NCBI GenBank assembly: GCA_012517995.1
Contig: JAAYTS010000068.1
Coordinates: 1 to 40,252 of the forward strand
Length of the DNA: 40,252 nt
Origin: Clostridium sp.
GTDB taxonomy: Bacteria > Bacillota > Clostridia > Acetivibrionales > Acetivibrionaceae
Direction: 5' to 3'
Shown here: positions 17,663-30,000 of the stretch, piece by piece
Layout of the letters: each line of letters opens with the position of its first letter
Position numbering within the stretch: the first letter of the stretch is position 1
Notes under the pieces: generated by a model
Seen by the model: only the letters and a program-made list of their open reading frames with translations
The model's database searches: none
What the model was told of the DNA's origin: nothing
Translations under genes and position numbers: made by a program

Positions 17663-18213
17663 ATAATCCCTTCCTTTCTTTCGGAAGCTAGTTTATTCTT
17701 TAACATTTGCCTGGCCCTGTAAATTCTGTTCTTAATTATTGACATAGGCTCATCTAATACTTGGGAAATTTCCTCATAAGATAGTCCGTTTTTATGATAA
17801 AGTATTAGAAGAATTCTATATTTTTCAGGCAATTTCATAATCTCATGGTTTATCCTGTCACGTTGTTCCCTTTTTATATAGCTATTTTCGGGAGTATCCT
17901 CCTGACTATAAAGTCCATATGCATTTTCAATAGGTACACACTCAATCCTCTTTTTCTTTAATACATCATAACAATGATTAGTTGCAATTTTAGCACACCA
18001 TGTTGAAAATTTATATTGAGGATTATACTTGTCCAGGGATTTGTATATTTTTATAAATACCTCTTGTGCAATATCATTAACTTCGTCCTTATTATATATT
18101 ATATTGTATATTATATTATATATCAATTTCTTATATCTTCTCACCATCTCTGAAAATGCCTGGGTATCTCCCTCTATACATTTTTTAATTAAAATGACAT
18201 CTGGTATCTCCAA
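17659..18213 (-). CDS. ECF-family RNA polymerase sigma factor
   Basis: A 184-residue group 4 (ECF, SigW/RpoE-like) sigma factor. Region 2 is seen as FSEMVRRYKKLIYNIIYN, DIAQEVFIKIYKSLDKYNPQYKFSTWCAKIATNHCYD (regions 2.2-2.4). Region 4 is LPEKYRILLILYHKNGLSYEEISQVLDEPMSIIKNRIYRARQML (helix-turn-helix). There is no region 3. The TTG start at 18211-18213 follows a G6 run at suitable distance. It is coupled to the anti-sigma gene downstream and followed by the HPr and enzyme I genes. An AT-rich stretch TGTATAAT about 45 bp upstream could be an extended -10; I did not find a convincing ECF-type -35 (GAAC/GAAAC). Confidence 0.88.
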   Translation of the reverse strand: MEIPDVILIKKCIEGDTQAFSEMVRRYKKLIYNIIYNIIYNKDEVNDIAQEVFIKIYKSLDKYNPQYKFSTWCAKIATNHCYDVLKKKRIECVPIENAYGLYSQEDTPENSYIKREQRDRINHEIMKLPEKYRILLILYHKNGLSYEEISQVLDEPMSIIKNRIYRARQMLKNKLASERKEGIM

Positions 18214-18319
18214 TAATTTCCCCCCTGCAGGTTTGTATAGGAATATATAATATTATACATGAAAACATACATATCTAGCTACTTTTAATTTGTAATTTTA
18301 AATATTTTTAAAAACTTTT

Positions 18320-18354
18320 TGGCAAAAATAAATCCTTAGCCCAAAGCCAAGGAT
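18320..18354 (-). terminator. Second, weaker terminator-like hairpin between tuf and the sigma gene
   Basis: ATCCTT-GC (18332-18340 with one mismatch) pairs with GC-AAGGAT (18346-18354), with a 5-nt loop, followed on the minus strand by a T-rich run (complement of 18322-18331). It may back up the main tuf terminator 60 bp upstream. Confidence 0.45.
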
Positions 18355-18414
18355 ATACTACAAAATATTTATATGATAAAAAACTTACAAAAAATCATAT
18401 TTTAAATAAACACA

Positions 18415-18458
18415 TAAAAAGAGCTGTGGAAAGAGTTTTAATTCTTGTGCCACAGCTC
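18415..18458 (-). terminator. Rho-independent terminator of tuf
   Basis: The perfect 9-bp arms GAGCTGTGG (18421-18429) and CCACAGCTC (18450-18458) are followed on the minus strand by TTTTT (complement of 18416-18420). This ends the str operon 10 bp after the tuf stop. Confidence 0.9.
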
Positions 18459-18468
18459 CAAAGTTTTA

Positions 18469-19671
18469 TTATGCAATTATTTTTGATACGTTTCCTGCTC
18501 CTACAGTTCTTCCACCTTCACGGATAGCAAACTTTAATCCCTCTTCCATAGCTATTGGAGTGATAAGTTTAACTTTTAATGTGATGTGGTCACCAGGCAT
18601 TATCATTTCAGTACCTTGTGGAAGTTCAACCACACCTGTAACGTCAGTAGTTCTGAAATAGAATTGTGGTCTGTAGTTATTGAAGAAAGGAGTATGTCTT
18701 CCACCTTCTTCTTTTGTCAAAACGTAAACCTGAGCTTCAAACTCTGTAAAAGGTTTAATTGTACCTGGTTTAGCTAAAACCTGACCTCTTTCTACTTCAT
18801 CTCTTTGAATACCTCTTAAAAGTGCACCTATATTGTCACCTGCAACAGCTGAATCAAGAAGTTTTCTAAACATTTCTATACCAGTTACAACTGTTTTTCT
18901 TGGTTCATCCATTAAACCAACTATTTCTACTTCTTCCCCAACTTTAAGCTGTCCTCTTTCAACTCTACCAGTTGCAACTGTTCCACGACCTGTGATTGTG
19001 AATACGTCCTCAACTGGCATAATGAAAGGCTTGTCAGTTGCTCTTTCAGGAGTAGGTATGTATTGGTCAACCTGCTCCATTAATTCTACAATAGGTTTGT
19101 ATTCTTCAGCATCTTTTGTAGATGCACTTGATTCGATAGCTTTAAGAGCTGAACCTCTAATTATAGGAATATCATCTCCTGGGAAATCATATTCACTTAA
19201 TAGTTCTCTTACTTCCATTTCAACCAATTCAATAAGTTCTTCGTCGTCAACCTGGTCACATTTGTTCAAGAATACAACGATGTAAGGAACTCCAACCTGC
19301 TCTGCCAATATTATATGCTCTCTTGTCTGAGGCATTGGACCATCTGCAGCTGATACAACTAATATAGCTCCATCCATCTGAGCAGCACCAGTAATCATGT
19401 TTTTAACATAGTCAGCGTGACCTGGGCAGTCAACGTGAGCATAGTGTCTATTTTCTGTTTCATATTCAACGTGAGATGTGGAAATTGTAATTCCTCTTTC
19501 TCTTTCTTCAGGAGCCTTGTCAATATTCTCATAAGATTCGTACTTCGCACCGCCCCCAAGAGATAAAACCTTTGTTATAGCTGCTGTCAAAGTTGTTTTA
19601 CCATGGTCAACGTGACCTATTGTACCAATATTAACGTGGGGTTTACTTCTTTCAAATTTTTCTTTTGCCAT
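18469..19671 (-). CDS. tuf: Elongation factor Tu
   Basis: EF-Tu delivers aminoacyl-tRNA to the ribosomal A site. The 400-residue protein has G1 [11 protein letters not shown]2 [10 protein letters not shown]3 [13 protein letters not shown]4 NKCDQVDD and G5 SALKAI, then the beta-barrel domains 2 and 3 with EGGRHTPFF and [11 protein letters not shown] at the C-terminus. GGAGGAG precedes the ATG. It is the last gene of L7Ae-rpsL-rpsG-fusA-tuf and ends at a strong terminator. Two hairpins lie in the spacer from fusA. Confidence 0.99.
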   Translation of the reverse strand: MAKEKFERSKPHVNIGTIGHVDHGKTTLTAAITKVLSLGGGAKYESYENIDKAPEERERGITISTSHVEYETENRHYAHVDCPGHADYVKNMITGAAQMDGAILVVSAADGPMPQTREHIILAEQVGVPYIVVFLNKCDQVDDEELIELVEMEVRELLSEYDFPGDDIPIIRGSALKAIESSASTKDAEEYKPIVELMEQVDQYIPTPERATDKPFIMPVEDVFTITGRGTVATGRVERGQLKVGEEVEIVGLMDEPRKTVVTGIEMFRKLLDSAVAGDNIGALLRGIQRDEVERGQVLAKPGTIKPFTEFEAQVYVLTKEEGGRHTPFFNNYRPQFYFRTTDVTGVVELPQGTEMIMPGDHITLKVKLITPIAMEEGLKFAIREGGRTVGAGNVSKIIA

Positions 19672-19689
19672 TATAAATTCTCCTCCTTT

Positions 19690-19764
19690 TTTCAGTGATA
19701 AACTGAAATTTTTTATTGATGATTTAATTATTTATCTGCAGGAAACATAAAAATATTTCCTGCA
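19690..19764 (-). other. Two hairpins in the fusA-tuf spacer
   Basis: One hairpin has perfect 9-bp arms TGCAGGAAA (19737-19745) and TTTCCTGCA (19756-19764). The other has 7-bp arms TTTCAGT (19690-19696) and ACTGAAA (19702-19708) and ends just before the tuf ribosome binding site. Neither is followed by a T tract, so they look like mRNA processing or stability elements, or a translational control site, rather than terminators. Confidence 0.55.
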
Positions 19765-19799
19765 TTTTTAACTGTTTTATTACCTTAATTTAAAAACTT

Positions 19800-21878
19800 T
19801 TAGATATTATTTCTGTCTCCAACAATATCTTCTTGTATATTCTTAGGCACTTCCTCAAAATGGCTTATCTGCATTGAGAACGTACCTCTGCCTTGCGTCC
19901 TAGAACGCAGTGCAGTTGCGTAACCAAACATTTCCGCTAATGGAACATTAGCTGTTATAACTTGTGAACCATTTTGGGCTTCCATACCCTCAATTTTTCC
20001 TCTTCTTGAATTTAAGTCACCCATGACATCTCCCATATAATCCTCTGGGGTAACAACATCTACTTTCATTATAGGTTCTAAAAGTACAGGTTTTGCCTTT
20101 TTCAAACCTTCTTTTAAAGCCATAGAACCTGCAATTTTAAATGCCATCTCTGATGAGTCTACCTCATGGTATGAACCATCATAAAGGGTAACTTTTATAT
20201 CTACAACAGGATAACCACCTAAAATTCCGTTATTCATAGCCTCTTGAATTCCGGCATCAATAGCTGGAATATATTCCTTAGGAATAACTCCTCCAACTAT
20301 CTTGTTAACAAATTCGTAACCAGTACCTGGCTCTTTAGGCTCAATTTCGATACAACAGTGTCCATATTGACCTCTACCACCAGACTGTCTTACAAATTTA
20401 CCTTCAGCTTTAACGACATTCTTAATTGTTTCCTTGTATGCAACTTGAGGATTACCCACATTTGCTTCAACTTTAAATTCTCTTAACATACGGTCTACAA
20501 TAATTTCTAAATGGAGTTCACCCATTCCCTCGATTATCGTCTGACCTGTATCCTTATTAGTATGAGCCCTAAATGTCGGATCCTCTTCAGATAACTTTTG
20601 AAGAGCAATGGACATTTTATCCTGACCTGCTTTTGTCTTTGGTTCTATTGCTACAGAAATAACAGGTTCTGGAAACTCCATTGACTCTAATATAACAGGA
20701 TTATTTTCATCACATAATGTATCTCCTGTTGCTGTATCCTTAAGTCCGACAGCTGCAGCTATATCCCCGGAATAAACAGTATCAAGCTCTTCCCTGTGAT
20801 TTGCATGCATCTGTAGTATTCTTCCTAATCTTTCCCTTTTGCCCTTTGATGCATTATAAATATATGAACCTGAGTTAATCTTACCTGAATAAACTCTGAA
20901 AAAACAAAGTTTTCCAACGTAAGGGTCAGTCATAATTTTAAATGCTAGTGCTGAGAAAGGTTCATCATCATCTGCATGCCTTTCTATTTCTTTTTCACCA
21001 TCTACAGTTACCCCTTTAATTGAAGGTATATCCAATGGTGAGGGCATATAGTCTACAATTGCATCTAATAGCTGAGGTACACCTTTATTTTTGTATGAAG
21101 AGCCACATGCCACAGGTATCATAGCAACTTTTATTGTAGCACTTCTGATTCCTGCTTTTATTTCTTCTTCAGTTAATTCTTCACCTTCAAGATATTTCAT
21201 CATTAACTCTTCGTCTTGCTCTGAAATAACTTCGATAAGCTTAGTTCTGTATTCTTCTGCCAATTCCTTCATATCATCAGGAATTTCTTTTTCCTCAACA
21301 TTCCTTCCAAGCTCATCTACAAAAAAGTATGCTTTCATTTTAACAAGATCAACAATACCTTCAAAATGATCTTCTTTACCAATAGGTAGTTGTATAGGAA
21401 CAGCATTAGCTTGCAGTCTCTCCTTCATCATATCTAAACAATTGTAAAAATCTGCTCCCATAATATCCATTTTGTTAATATATGCAAGACGTGGTACATT
21501 ATATCTATCAGCTTGTCTCCATACAGTCTCCGATTGAGGTTCAACTCCTCCTTTGGCACAGAAAACAGTTACTGAGCCATCTAAAACCCTTAAAGATCTC
21601 TCAACCTCAACGGTAAAATCAACGTGCCCCGGCGTATCAATAATGTTTACTCTTGTATTATTCCACTGGGCAGTAGTTGCAGCAGATGTTATGGTAATAC
21701 CTCTCTCCTGTTCTTGCTCCATCCAGTCCATAGTTGCCGAGCCTTCATGTGTCTCACCAAGTTTATGGACTCTACCTGTATAAAAAAGTATTCGTTCAGT
21801 TGTAGTGGTTTTACCTGCATCTATGTGGGCCATTATCCCTATATTTCTTGTTCTCTCTAAACTAAATTGCCTGGGCAT
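19800..21878 (-). CDS. fusA: Elongation factor G
   Basis: EF-G catalyses GTP-dependent translocation. From the ATG at 21876-21878 the protein is 692 residues and starts [26 protein letters not shown] (G1). It continues with [11 protein letters not shown] (G2), DTPGHVDFT (G3) and NKMD (G4), then domains II-V with the conserved [11 protein letters not shown] in domain IV and [16 protein letters not shown] in domain V. AAGGAAGG is 8 bases before this ATG; the 13-codon upstream extension lacks support. It lies 57 bp after rpsG. Confidence 0.99.
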   Translation of the reverse strand: MPRQFSLERTRNIGIMAHIDAGKTTTTERILFYTGRVHKLGETHEGSATMDWMEQEQERGITITSAATTAQWNNTRVNIIDTPGHVDFTVEVERSLRVLDGSVTVFCAKGGVEPQSETVWRQADRYNVPRLAYINKMDIMGADFYNCLDMMKERLQANAVPIQLPIGKEDHFEGIVDLVKMKAYFFVDELGRNVEEKEIPDDMKELAEEYRTKLIEVISEQDEELMMKYLEGEELTEEEIKAGIRSATIKVAMIPVACGSSYKNKGVPQLLDAIVDYMPSPLDIPSIKGVTVDGEKEIERHADDDEPFSALAFKIMTDPYVGKLCFFRVYSGKINSGSYIYNASKGKRERLGRILQMHANHREELDTVYSGDIAAAVGLKDTATGDTLCDENNPVILESMEFPEPVISVAIEPKTKAGQDKMSIALQKLSEEDPTFRAHTNKDTGQTIIEGMGELHLEIIVDRMLREFKVEANVGNPQVAYKETIKNVVKAEGKFVRQSGGRGQYGHCCIEIEPKEPGTGYEFVNKIVGGVIPKEYIPAIDAGIQEAMNNGILGGYPVVDIKVTLYDGSYHEVDSSEMAFKIAGSMALKEGLKKAKPVLLEPIMKVDVVTPEDYMGDVMGDLNSRRGKIEGMEAQNGSQVITANVPLAEMFGYATALRSRTQGRGTFSMQISHFEEVPKNIQEDIVGDRNNI

Positions 21879-21935
21879 TTTAACCTTCCTTTCAAAATTA
21901 GCACATAAACTGCTCATTCTTTTAATTAATGCAAA

Positions 21936-22584
<649 letters not shown>

Positions 22585-23007
22585 TTATTTAGCTCCAGCC
22601 TTCGGTCTTTTTGCACCGTACTTTGAGCGTGCCTGCATTCTGTTAGCAACACCTGCAGCATCAAGAGTTCCACGTATAATGTGATACCTAACTCCTGGAA
22701 GGTCTTTAACTCTTCCACCTCTTATAAGAACAACACTATGCTCTTGCAAGTTGTGTCCTATTCCTGGTATATAAGCAGATACTTCTATACCGTTAGTTAA
22801 GCGAACCCTTGCCACTTTTCTCAAAGCAGAATTTGGTTTTTTCGGAGTACTTGTCTTAACAACAGTACAAACACCTCTTTTTTGCGGACTATTTACATTA
22901 GTCATCTTCTTTCTAAGAGAATTATATCCCTTTTGAAGCGCAGGTGCATCCGATTGCTTCTCAATAGTTTTTCTCCCTTTTCTAACTAGCTGGTTAAACG
23001 TTGGCAT
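22585..23007 (-). CDS. rpsL: 30S ribosomal protein S12
   Basis: The decoding-centre protein of the 30S subunit, 140 residues. It has [12 protein letters not shown] at the start, the loop [19 protein letters not shown] and [33 protein letters not shown]. The Lys residues associated with streptomycin sensitivity (KKPNS and RVKDLPG loops) are wild type. GGGAGGTAG precedes the ATG. It lies 109 bp after the L7Ae-like gene in the same unit. Confidence 0.99.
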   Translation of the reverse strand: MPTFNQLVRKGRKTIEKQSDAPALQKGYNSLRKKMTNVNSPQKRGVCTVVKTSTPKKPNSALRKVARVRLTNGIEVSAYIPGIGHNLQEHSVVLIRGGRVKDLPGVRYHIIRGTLDAAGVANRMQARSKYGAKRPKAGAK

Positions 23008-23116
23008 TTTTTTCTCTACCTCCCTTCTTTTATTATTTATTATTCTAACACAATTGCGAGAATAAGCTTTTCATGCAAGTTAAGTTTTTAACATTAATAA
23101 AATTAGAGCTAAATCA

Positions 23117-23356
23117 TCATTTAATAATGCTTACTACAGCTGCACCAACATCAATTCCACATGCTTTGCCCAATTGTTTCATACTGTCTGCATATACTAT
23201 TGGAATGTCTTTTTCTGTGCACAAATTAATTATTTTTAATACAACCCGCTCTTCTGCATCCTTTGCTATATAAACTTTGTCTACTATTCCCTTTTGTACA
23301 GCTTTTAAAGACTGCTTCAATCCCACTGTTTTATTAATGTTTTTAAAATCTTCCAA
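23117..23356 (-). CDS. L7Ae-like K-turn RNA-binding protein
   Basis: A 79-residue member of the L7Ae/L30e/S12e/Gadd45 family, related to Bacillus YbxF, which binds kink-turn RNA. Visible: KAVQKGIVDKVYIAKDAEERV, LCTEKDIPIVYADSMKQLGKACGIDVGAAVVSI (the LGKACGxxV signature). The start is TTG (23354-23356), chosen because GGGAGG lies about 10 bases upstream and the protein then has family length. It heads the str operon behind a consensus promoter, between rpoC and rpsL, the position of ybxF in Firmicutes. Confidence 0.93.
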   Translation of the reverse strand: MEDFKNINKTVGLKQSLKAVQKGIVDKVYIAKDAEERVVLKIINLCTEKDIPIVYADSMKQLGKACGIDVGAAVVSIIK

Positions 23357-23386
23357 TTTAACTTAACCTCCCTGCCAAATAGTACA

Positions 23387-23459
23387 GGGTGATAAAGCTA
23401 ATTAATTATATAAATATAATAATTAAAGTGTCAATACACACTGAATTATTTTATCACCC
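23387..23459. repeat. 10-bp inverted repeat flanking the str operon promoter
   Basis: GGGTGATAAA (23387-23396) and its perfect complement TTTATCACCC (23450-23459) lie either side of the promoter at 23405-23434. One arm is in the leader just before the ribosome binding site and the other is upstream of the -35 box. The symmetric placement suggests paired operator sites, or a hairpin if transcription from rpoC runs through. Confidence 0.6.
23405..23434 (-). promoter_or_regulatory. Consensus sigma-A promoter of L7Ae-rpsL-rpsG-fusA-tuf
   Basis: On the minus strand a perfect TTGACA (complement of 23429-23434), an 18-nt spacer and a perfect TATAAT (complement of 23405-23410). The predicted transcript starts about 40 nt before the L7Ae-like TTG start. 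Confidence 0.85.
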
Positions 23460-23513
23460 ATAAACTTTATTTGTCAAGATATTAATTGTTTTTTATTAAA
23501 TACATTTCTTACA

Positions 23514-26500
23514 TTACTCAATTACTGTACTTATACTTATATCTTTATACCTGCTCATACCTGTTCCTGCTGGTATTAATTTACCTATAATAACATTTTC
23601 TTTTAATCCCACTAAAGGATCCACCTTGCCTTTTATTGCTGCCTCAGTTAACACTCTTGTTGTTTCCTGGAATGATGCAGCAGACAAGAAAGAGTCAGTA
23701 GCTAGTGAAGCTTTTGTGATTCCTAATAAAACTCTCTTTCCAGTTGCAGGTCTTAAGCCTTCTGCTATTATTTTTGCATTTTCTTCTTCAAAATCAAATA
23801 CATCCACCAAGCTGCCTGGTAATAAATCTGTATCCCCAGCATCATCAACTTTCATTTTTCTAAGCATTTGTCTTACAATTACTTCAATATGTTTGTCATT
23901 TATATCAACACCCTGTAATCTGTAAACCCTTTGAACTTCATGAAGAAGGTATGCCTCAACTCCTTCAATGCCTTTTATCTTTAATATGTCGTGAGGGTTA
24001 ACAGAACCTTCTGTAAGCTCATCACCAGCTTCAACTATGTCTCCATCAGAAATTTTTAGTCTGGATCCATATGGAATCAAATAAGTCTTTGCTTCTCCAT
24101 CTTCTGAAGTGACAACAGCTTCTCTTTTTTTCTTTGACTCAACAATCTTAACAGTTCCTGGTATTTCAGATATAATTGCAAGTCCCTTTGGTTTTCTAGC
24201 TTCAAATAATTCCTCAACACGTGGAAGACCTTGTGTAATATCATCTCCCGCAACTCCACCTGTGTGGAATGTTCTCATTGTAAGCTGTGTACCAGGTTCA
24301 CCTATAGATTGTGCGGCAATAATTCCTACAGCTTCACCCACATTACATTCTTCACCTGTTGCAAGGTTTGCACCATAACATTTTGCACAAACACCATATT
24401 CTGCATGGCAGGTGAGTACAGATCTGATTTTAACTTTTTTAATACCTGCTTCTATTATTTGGTCTGCATCTTCATCAGTAATAAGCCTGTTAGTGTCAAC
24501 AATTATTTCACCTGTTTCAGGGTGAATTATACGTGAAGCAGGGTATCTGCCCACTAGTCTTTCGTGTAGTGGCTCTATTACTTCGTTTCCATCTTTAATA
24601 TCTGAAACTTCTATTCCTTTTCTTGTTCCACAGTCTACTTCTCTAACTATAACATCCTGACTTACGTCAACAAGACGTCTTGTAAGATAACCTGAGTCAG
24701 CAGTTCTTAGTGCAGTATCTGCCAATCCCTTTCTAGCTCCGTGAGTTGATATGAAAAACTCCATAACGTTAAGTCCTTCACGGAAATTTGCCTTTATAGG
24801 AACTTCAATAGTTTTACCCTGTGTATCTGCCATAAGTCCTCTCATTCCGGCAAGCTGTTTGATCTGGTTGATATTACCTCTTGCTCCGGATTGAGACATC
24901 ATGTAAACAGGATTAAATCTATCCAGATTGTTAATAAGTGCCTGAGTTATCTTTTCAGATGCTTCTGTCCAAGCTGCTATAACTGAATTATATCTCTCTT
25001 CATTTGAAATAAGTCCTCTTTTATACTGCTTTATTATTTTTTCAATTTTTTCTTCTGTCTCTTTAATATATTTTGCCTTTACTTCAGGTATTACCATATC
25101 AGATACACTTATGGTAATAGCTCCTTTTGTGGAATATTGAAATCCCAATGATTTAATATAGTCTAACAGGATAGCTGTTTTAGTAGTTCCATGTACTTTT
25201 ATGCATCTGTCAATTATTTTTCTAAGTTCAGTTTTCCCTACAAGGAAATTTACTTCAAAATCAAAAGCAGTATCTGGGTTTTTCCTGTCAACAAATCCCA
25301 AGTCCTGAGGAATTGCTTCATTAAACAGTACTCTTCCAACTGTGGTCTCAACTAGTTTAGATTTTAGTACCCCATCAATTTCTCTTTCTTTTCTTACTTT
25401 AATTTTTGAATGAAGACTTATATCTCCATTATCATATGCCATTATAGCTTCTTCTGGAGAAACAAATGCACGTCCTTCTCCTTTTTCACCTTCTTTTTCA
25501 ATGGTCATATAATAGCATCCTAAAACCATGTCCTGGGTAGGAACAGCAACAGGTTTCCCGTCCTGTGGCTTTAATAAGTTATTAGCTGAAAGCATTAGAA
25601 ATCTTGCTTCTGCTTGTGCTTCAGCTGAAAGGGGCACGTGAACAGCCATCTGGTCACCGTCAAAGTCTGCATTATAAGCAGTACAAACTAAAGGATGAAG
25701 TTTTAATGCCCTACCTTCTACAAGAACAGGTTCAAATGCCTGAATTCCAAGTCTGTGAAGGGTTGGTGCACGGTTTAGAAGCACTGGATGCTCTTTAATT
25801 ACTTCCTCCAATACGTCCCATACTTCTTCCTTTACCCTTTCTACCATTCTTTTAGCGCTTTTTATATTATGAGCAAGTTCATCATTAACCAGCTTTTTCA
25901 TTACAAAAGGTTTAAATAATTCTAAAGCCATTTCCTTTGGAAGACCACATTGGTATATTTTAAGTTCAGGACCCACCACTATAACAGAACGCCCTGAGTA
26001 GTCAACACGTTTTCCTAGTAAGTTTTGACGAAAACGCCCTTGCTTACCTTTTAACATATCTGATAAAGACTTTAAAGGTCTGTTTCCAGGACCTGTTACA
26101 GGTCTTCCTCTTCTTCCATTATCAATTAATGCATCCACAGCTTCCTGGAGCATTCTTTTTTCATTTCGTACAATTATATCTGGCGCTCCTAAATCTAAAA
26201 GCCTCTTTAATCTGTTATTTCTATTTATAACTCTTCTATAAAGGTCATTAAGGTCTGAAGTTGCAAACCTTCCACCATCTAATTGAACCATTGGTCTTAA
26301 TTCCGGAGGTATTACTGGTATTACGTCCAAAATCATCCATTCTGGTCTGTTTCCTGATTGCCTGAAAGCTTCAACAACTTCAAGGCGTTTAATTGTCCTT
26401 ACTCTCTTTTGTCCAGTTGTTTCTTCAAGTTCAGCTCTAAGTTCTTTAGACAATTTGTCTAAATCTATTTCCTCTAGAAGTTGTTTAACTGCTTCTGCAC

Positions 26501-27011
26501 CCATTGATGCATTAAATTTCATTCCAAACTTATCTATACTGTCTCTGTATTCCTTTTCAGTAAGAATTTGTTTTTTGGATAAAGGAGTCTGACCCGGGTC
26601 TATAACTACATATGCTGCAAAATATAGTATTTTTTCCAATGCTCTAGGGGACATATCCAACAATAGTCCCATTCTGCTAGGAATTCCTTTAAAATACCAT
26701 ATATGGGATACAGGTGCAGCCAATTCAATGTGCCCCATCCTTTCCCTTCTTACCTTTGATCGGGTTACTTCAACTCCACATCTGTCACAAATAATGCCTC
26801 TGTATCTTATTCTTTTGTACTTACCACAGTGACATTCCCAATCCTTTTGGGGTCCAAATATTCTTTCACAAAACAAACCATCTCTTTCTGGCTTTAATGT
26901 TCTATAGTTTATGGTCTCAGGTTTTTTTACTTCTCCCCGGGACCATTCTCTTATCTTTTCTGGAGAAGCCAAACCTATTCTTATTGAATCAAAATTATTT
27001 AGTTCAAACAC
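23514..27011 (-). CDS. rpoC: DNA-directed RNA polymerase subunit beta'
   Basis: The 1165-residue catalytic beta' subunit. Visible: the N-terminal zinc site (Cys60, Cys62, Cys75, Cys78 in [20 protein letters not shown]), [22 protein letters not shown], the active-site loop [12 protein letters not shown] with three Mg-binding Asp, the bridge helix [23 protein letters not shown], a second Cys cluster ([13 protein letters not shown]) and the [11 protein letters not shown] switch. The start is GTG at 27009-27011 ([20 protein letters not shown]) because AAGGAG is then 8 bases away; the TTG two codons upstream is too close to the ribosome binding site. No large insert in the trigger loop, as usual in Firmicutes. 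It lies 17 bp after rpoB. Confidence 0.99.
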   Translation of the reverse strand: MFELNNFDSIRIGLASPEKIREWSRGEVKKPETINYRTLKPERDGLFCERIFGPQKDWECHCGKYKRIRYRGIICDRCGVEVTRSKVRRERMGHIELAAPVSHIWYFKGIPSRMGLLLDMSPRALEKILYFAAYVVIDPGQTPLSKKQILTEKEYRDSIDKFGMKFNASMGAEAVKQLLEEIDLDKLSKELRAELEETTGQKRVRTIKRLEVVEAFRQSGNRPEWMILDVIPVIPPELRPMVQLDGGRFATSDLNDLYRRVINRNNRLKRLLDLGAPDIIVRNEKRMLQEAVDALIDNGRRGRPVTGPGNRPLKSLSDMLKGKQGRFRQNLLGKRVDYSGRSVIVVGPELKIYQCGLPKEMALELFKPFVMKKLVNDELAHNIKSAKRMVERVKEEVWDVLEEVIKEHPVLLNRAPTLHRLGIQAFEPVLVEGRALKLHPLVCTAYNADFDGDQMAVHVPLSAEAQAEARFLMLSANNLLKPQDGKPVAVPTQDMVLGCYYMTIEKEGEKGEGRAFVSPEEAIMAYDNGDISLHSKIKVRKEREIDGVLKSKLVETTVGRVLFNEAIPQDLGFVDRKNPDTAFDFEVNFLVGKTELRKIIDRCIKVHGTTKTAILLDYIKSLGFQYSTKGAITISVSDMVIPEVKAKYIKETEEKIEKIIKQYKRGLISNEERYNSVIAAWTEASEKITQALINNLDRFNPVYMMSQSGARGNINQIKQLAGMRGLMADTQGKTIEVPIKANFREGLNVMEFFISTHGARKGLADTALRTADSGYLTRRLVDVSQDVIVREVDCGTRKGIEVSDIKDGNEVIEPLHERLVGRYPASRIIHPETGEIIVDTNRLITDEDADQIIEAGIKKVKIRSVLTCHAEYGVCAKCYGANLATGEECNVGEAVGIIAAQSIGEPGTQLTMRTFHTGGVAGDDITQGLPRVEELFEARKPKGLAIISEIPGTVKIVESKKKREAVVTSEDGEAKTYLIPYGSRLKISDGDIVEAGDELTEGSVNPHDILKIKGIEGVEAYLLHEVQRVYRLQGVDINDKHIEVIVRQMLRKMKVDDAGDTDLLPGSLVDVFDFEEENAKIIAEGLRPATGKRVLLGITKASLATDSFLSAASFQETTRVLTEAAIKGKVDPLVGLKENVIIGKLIPAGTGMSRYKDISISTVIE

Positions 27012-27028
27012 GGCCAATTCTCCTTTCT

Positions 27029-30000
27029 TTATATTTCTTCACCATCAAGGCTATCTTCTAACTCGGCATCTGCAAATAAATCTTCATCAAGATTGTTTTC
27101 TATATCATCAGCCTTAATAATTTCACTTATATCCGAAAAGTCCAATTCACCAACACCTAGATCATCACCTAATCCTTCACCTAAACTGTCTCCTAAGTCA
27201 ACGTCTAAATCACTGTCTAAATCTGGGTTATCTGCATTTTCAAATTCATCTAAAATAGTCTCGTCTTCTTTTCCTTCTAAAGATATATTCAAGTCTTCTA
27301 AGTCGTCATCTACAGATTCTTTTATTGCTATTTCTTCTTTTTCTTCTGAGTAAACTTTTACATCCAAAGCGAGACTTTGAAGCTCTTTAATTAAAACTTT
27401 AAAGGACTCTGGTATTCCAGGTTCCGGAACATTTTCCCCTTTTACTATTGCTTCGTATGTCTTAACTCTTCCGGTAACATCATCTGATTTAACTGTCAGT
27501 ATTTCCTGTAATGTATATGCAGCACCATAAGCTTCAAGAGCCCACACTTCCATCTCTCCAAATCTCTGTCCTCCAAATTGTGCTTTACCGCCCAGAGGCT
27601 GCTGGGTTACAAGTGAATATGGACCTGTTGAGCGTGCATGTATTTTATCATCAACAAGGTGTGCAAGCTTCAACATATACATGTATCCAACTGTTACTCT
27701 GTTTTCAAATGGCTCACCAGTTCTTCCGTCATATAGAATTGTTTTTCCATCTTCGGCTAAATCTGCTTTTTTTAGTGTATCAATTATATCGTTTTCAGTA
27801 GCACCATCAAATACAGGAGTGGCTACTTTCCATCCTAAAGCTTTTGCAGCGTATCCTAAGTGAACCTCCAGTACCTGACCTATATTCATACGAGAAGGAA
27901 CCCCTAGAGGATTTAATACTATTTCAAGTGGTGTTCCATCTGGTAAAAAAGGCATATCCTCTTCTGGCAGAATTCTTGAAATAACACCTTTGTTTCCATG
28001 TCTTCCTGCCATTTTATCCCCAACAGATATCTTTCTCTTTTGGGCAATATAAACTCTTACAAGCTGATTCACACCTGGTGATAATTCATCTCCACTTTCC
28101 CTGGTAAATACCTTAACATCCACAACTATACCTGATTCACCATGAGGTACACGCAATGATGTATCACGGACTTCTCTTGCCTTTTCTCCAAAAATAGCCC
28201 TTAAAAGTCTTTCCTCTGCTGTAAGTTCTGTCTCTCCTTTTGGAGTAACCTTTCCAACAAGAATATCCCCTGACCTTACCTCAGCTCCAATTCTAATTAT
28301 TCCTCTTTCATCTAAATCCTTCAAAGAATCTTCACTAACATTTGGTATATCTCTAGTTATTTCCTCTGGTCCTAATTTTGTGTCTCTTGCCTCTGCCTCA
28401 TATTCTTCAATATGAATAGATGTAAATGTATCTTCTTTAACTAGTTTTTCGCTTATTAATATAGCATCTTCATAGTTGTATCCTTCCCATGCCATAAAGC
28501 CTACCAAAACATTTTTACCTAATGCCAGTTCTCCTTTGTTTGTTGAAGGACCATCAGCAATAACATCGCCCTTTTCAACTTTTTCTCCATTTTTTACAAT
28601 AGGTCTTTGATTTATACATGTTCCCTGATTGGAACGTAAGTATTTTAAAAGTCTATATTCATCTTTGGTGCCATCCGTTTTTCTTATAATTATTTTATTA
28701 GCAGTTACCTTTTCAACTACACCTGAATTTTTTGCTAAAACAACAACACCTGAATCTCTTGCTGCTTTGTATTCAATACCTGTTCCTATAATAGGCGAAT
28801 CTGTTTTTATAAGCGGAACCGCCTGACGCTGCATGTTAGCTCCCATAAGAGCACGGTTAGCATCATCATTCTCAAGGAATGGTATCAATGAAGTAGCAAC
28901 AGAAACCAATTGCTTTGGTGAAACGTCCATAAAGTCAACTTTATTTTTTTCTATCTCTAAAAACTCATCTTTATATCTGCATATAACTCTTTTATCCATA
29001 AATCTGTTTTCTTCATCTAAAGGCTCATTTGCCTGTGCTATTAGGTATTGATCTTCTTCATCGGCAGTAAGATAATATATTTCATCTGTGACAATCATTT
29101 TTTCTTTATCAACTTTTCTATATGGAGCTTCTATAAAGCCATATTCGTTTACCCTTGCATATGTGCTAAGAGAACCTATAAGACCTATATTAGGTCCTTC
29201 CGGAGTCTCTATAGGACATATTCTTCCATAGTGGGAGTGGTGAACGTCACGAACTTCAAATCCTGCCCTTTCCCTGCTAAGTCCACCTGGTCCTAATGCA
29301 CTAAGCCTTCTTTTATGCGTCAGCTCAGCTAATGGATTGGTTTGATCCATAAATTGAGATAATTGGCTGCTTCCAAAAAACTCCTTAATTGCTGCCGCTA
29401 CAGGTCTTATGTTTATTAGAGCTTGAGGGGTAACAATATCCATATCCTGAATGGTCATTCTCTCCCTTACCACTCTCTCCATTCTGGATAAGCCTATGCG
29501 GAATTGATTTTGCAAAAGCTCTCCCACTGAACGGAGTCTTCTATTTCCTAAGTGATCTATATCGTCTACATGTCCTACTCTATAACCAAGATTAATAATA
29601 TAGCTTATAGATGCAATTATATCCTCTACAGTTAAATACTTTGGAATAAGATCATCAATTTTTCCTTTTAATGCAGCCTTAAGCTTTTCTAAAGTAGCAT
29701 CTTTATTTTCTTCTAATACGGAATTTAACACACTATATTTAACTTTTTCTGTAATACCGATTTCTTGAGGGTTAAAGCTAATATAGTCTTTAATATCCAC
29801 CATATCATTTCCAATTACTTTAACCTTTTTACCATCAATATTAAGGGTAACTTGGTTAATACCTGCATTTTGAATTGCTTCTGCAGTATCCCTGTCAATT
29901 TTTTCTCCCTCAGATATAATTATTTCACCAGTATGTGGATTAACTATATTTTCGTCTGATATAAAACCATTTAATCTGTTTGCAAGAGAAAGTTTTTTAT

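Noticed and set aside
18090..18130. Tandem insertion in region 2 of the ECF sigma factor (YNIIYNIIYN)
   Set aside because: Against typical ECF proteins (LIYNLAYRMTGNKEDA-like) the length is unchanged, so it is low-complexity AT-rich coding rather than a duplication.
18833..19285. 150-codon plus-strand open frame opposite tuf
   Set aside because: Ser/Thr-rich shadow of the highly conserved tuf gene on the other strand, with no ribosome binding site.
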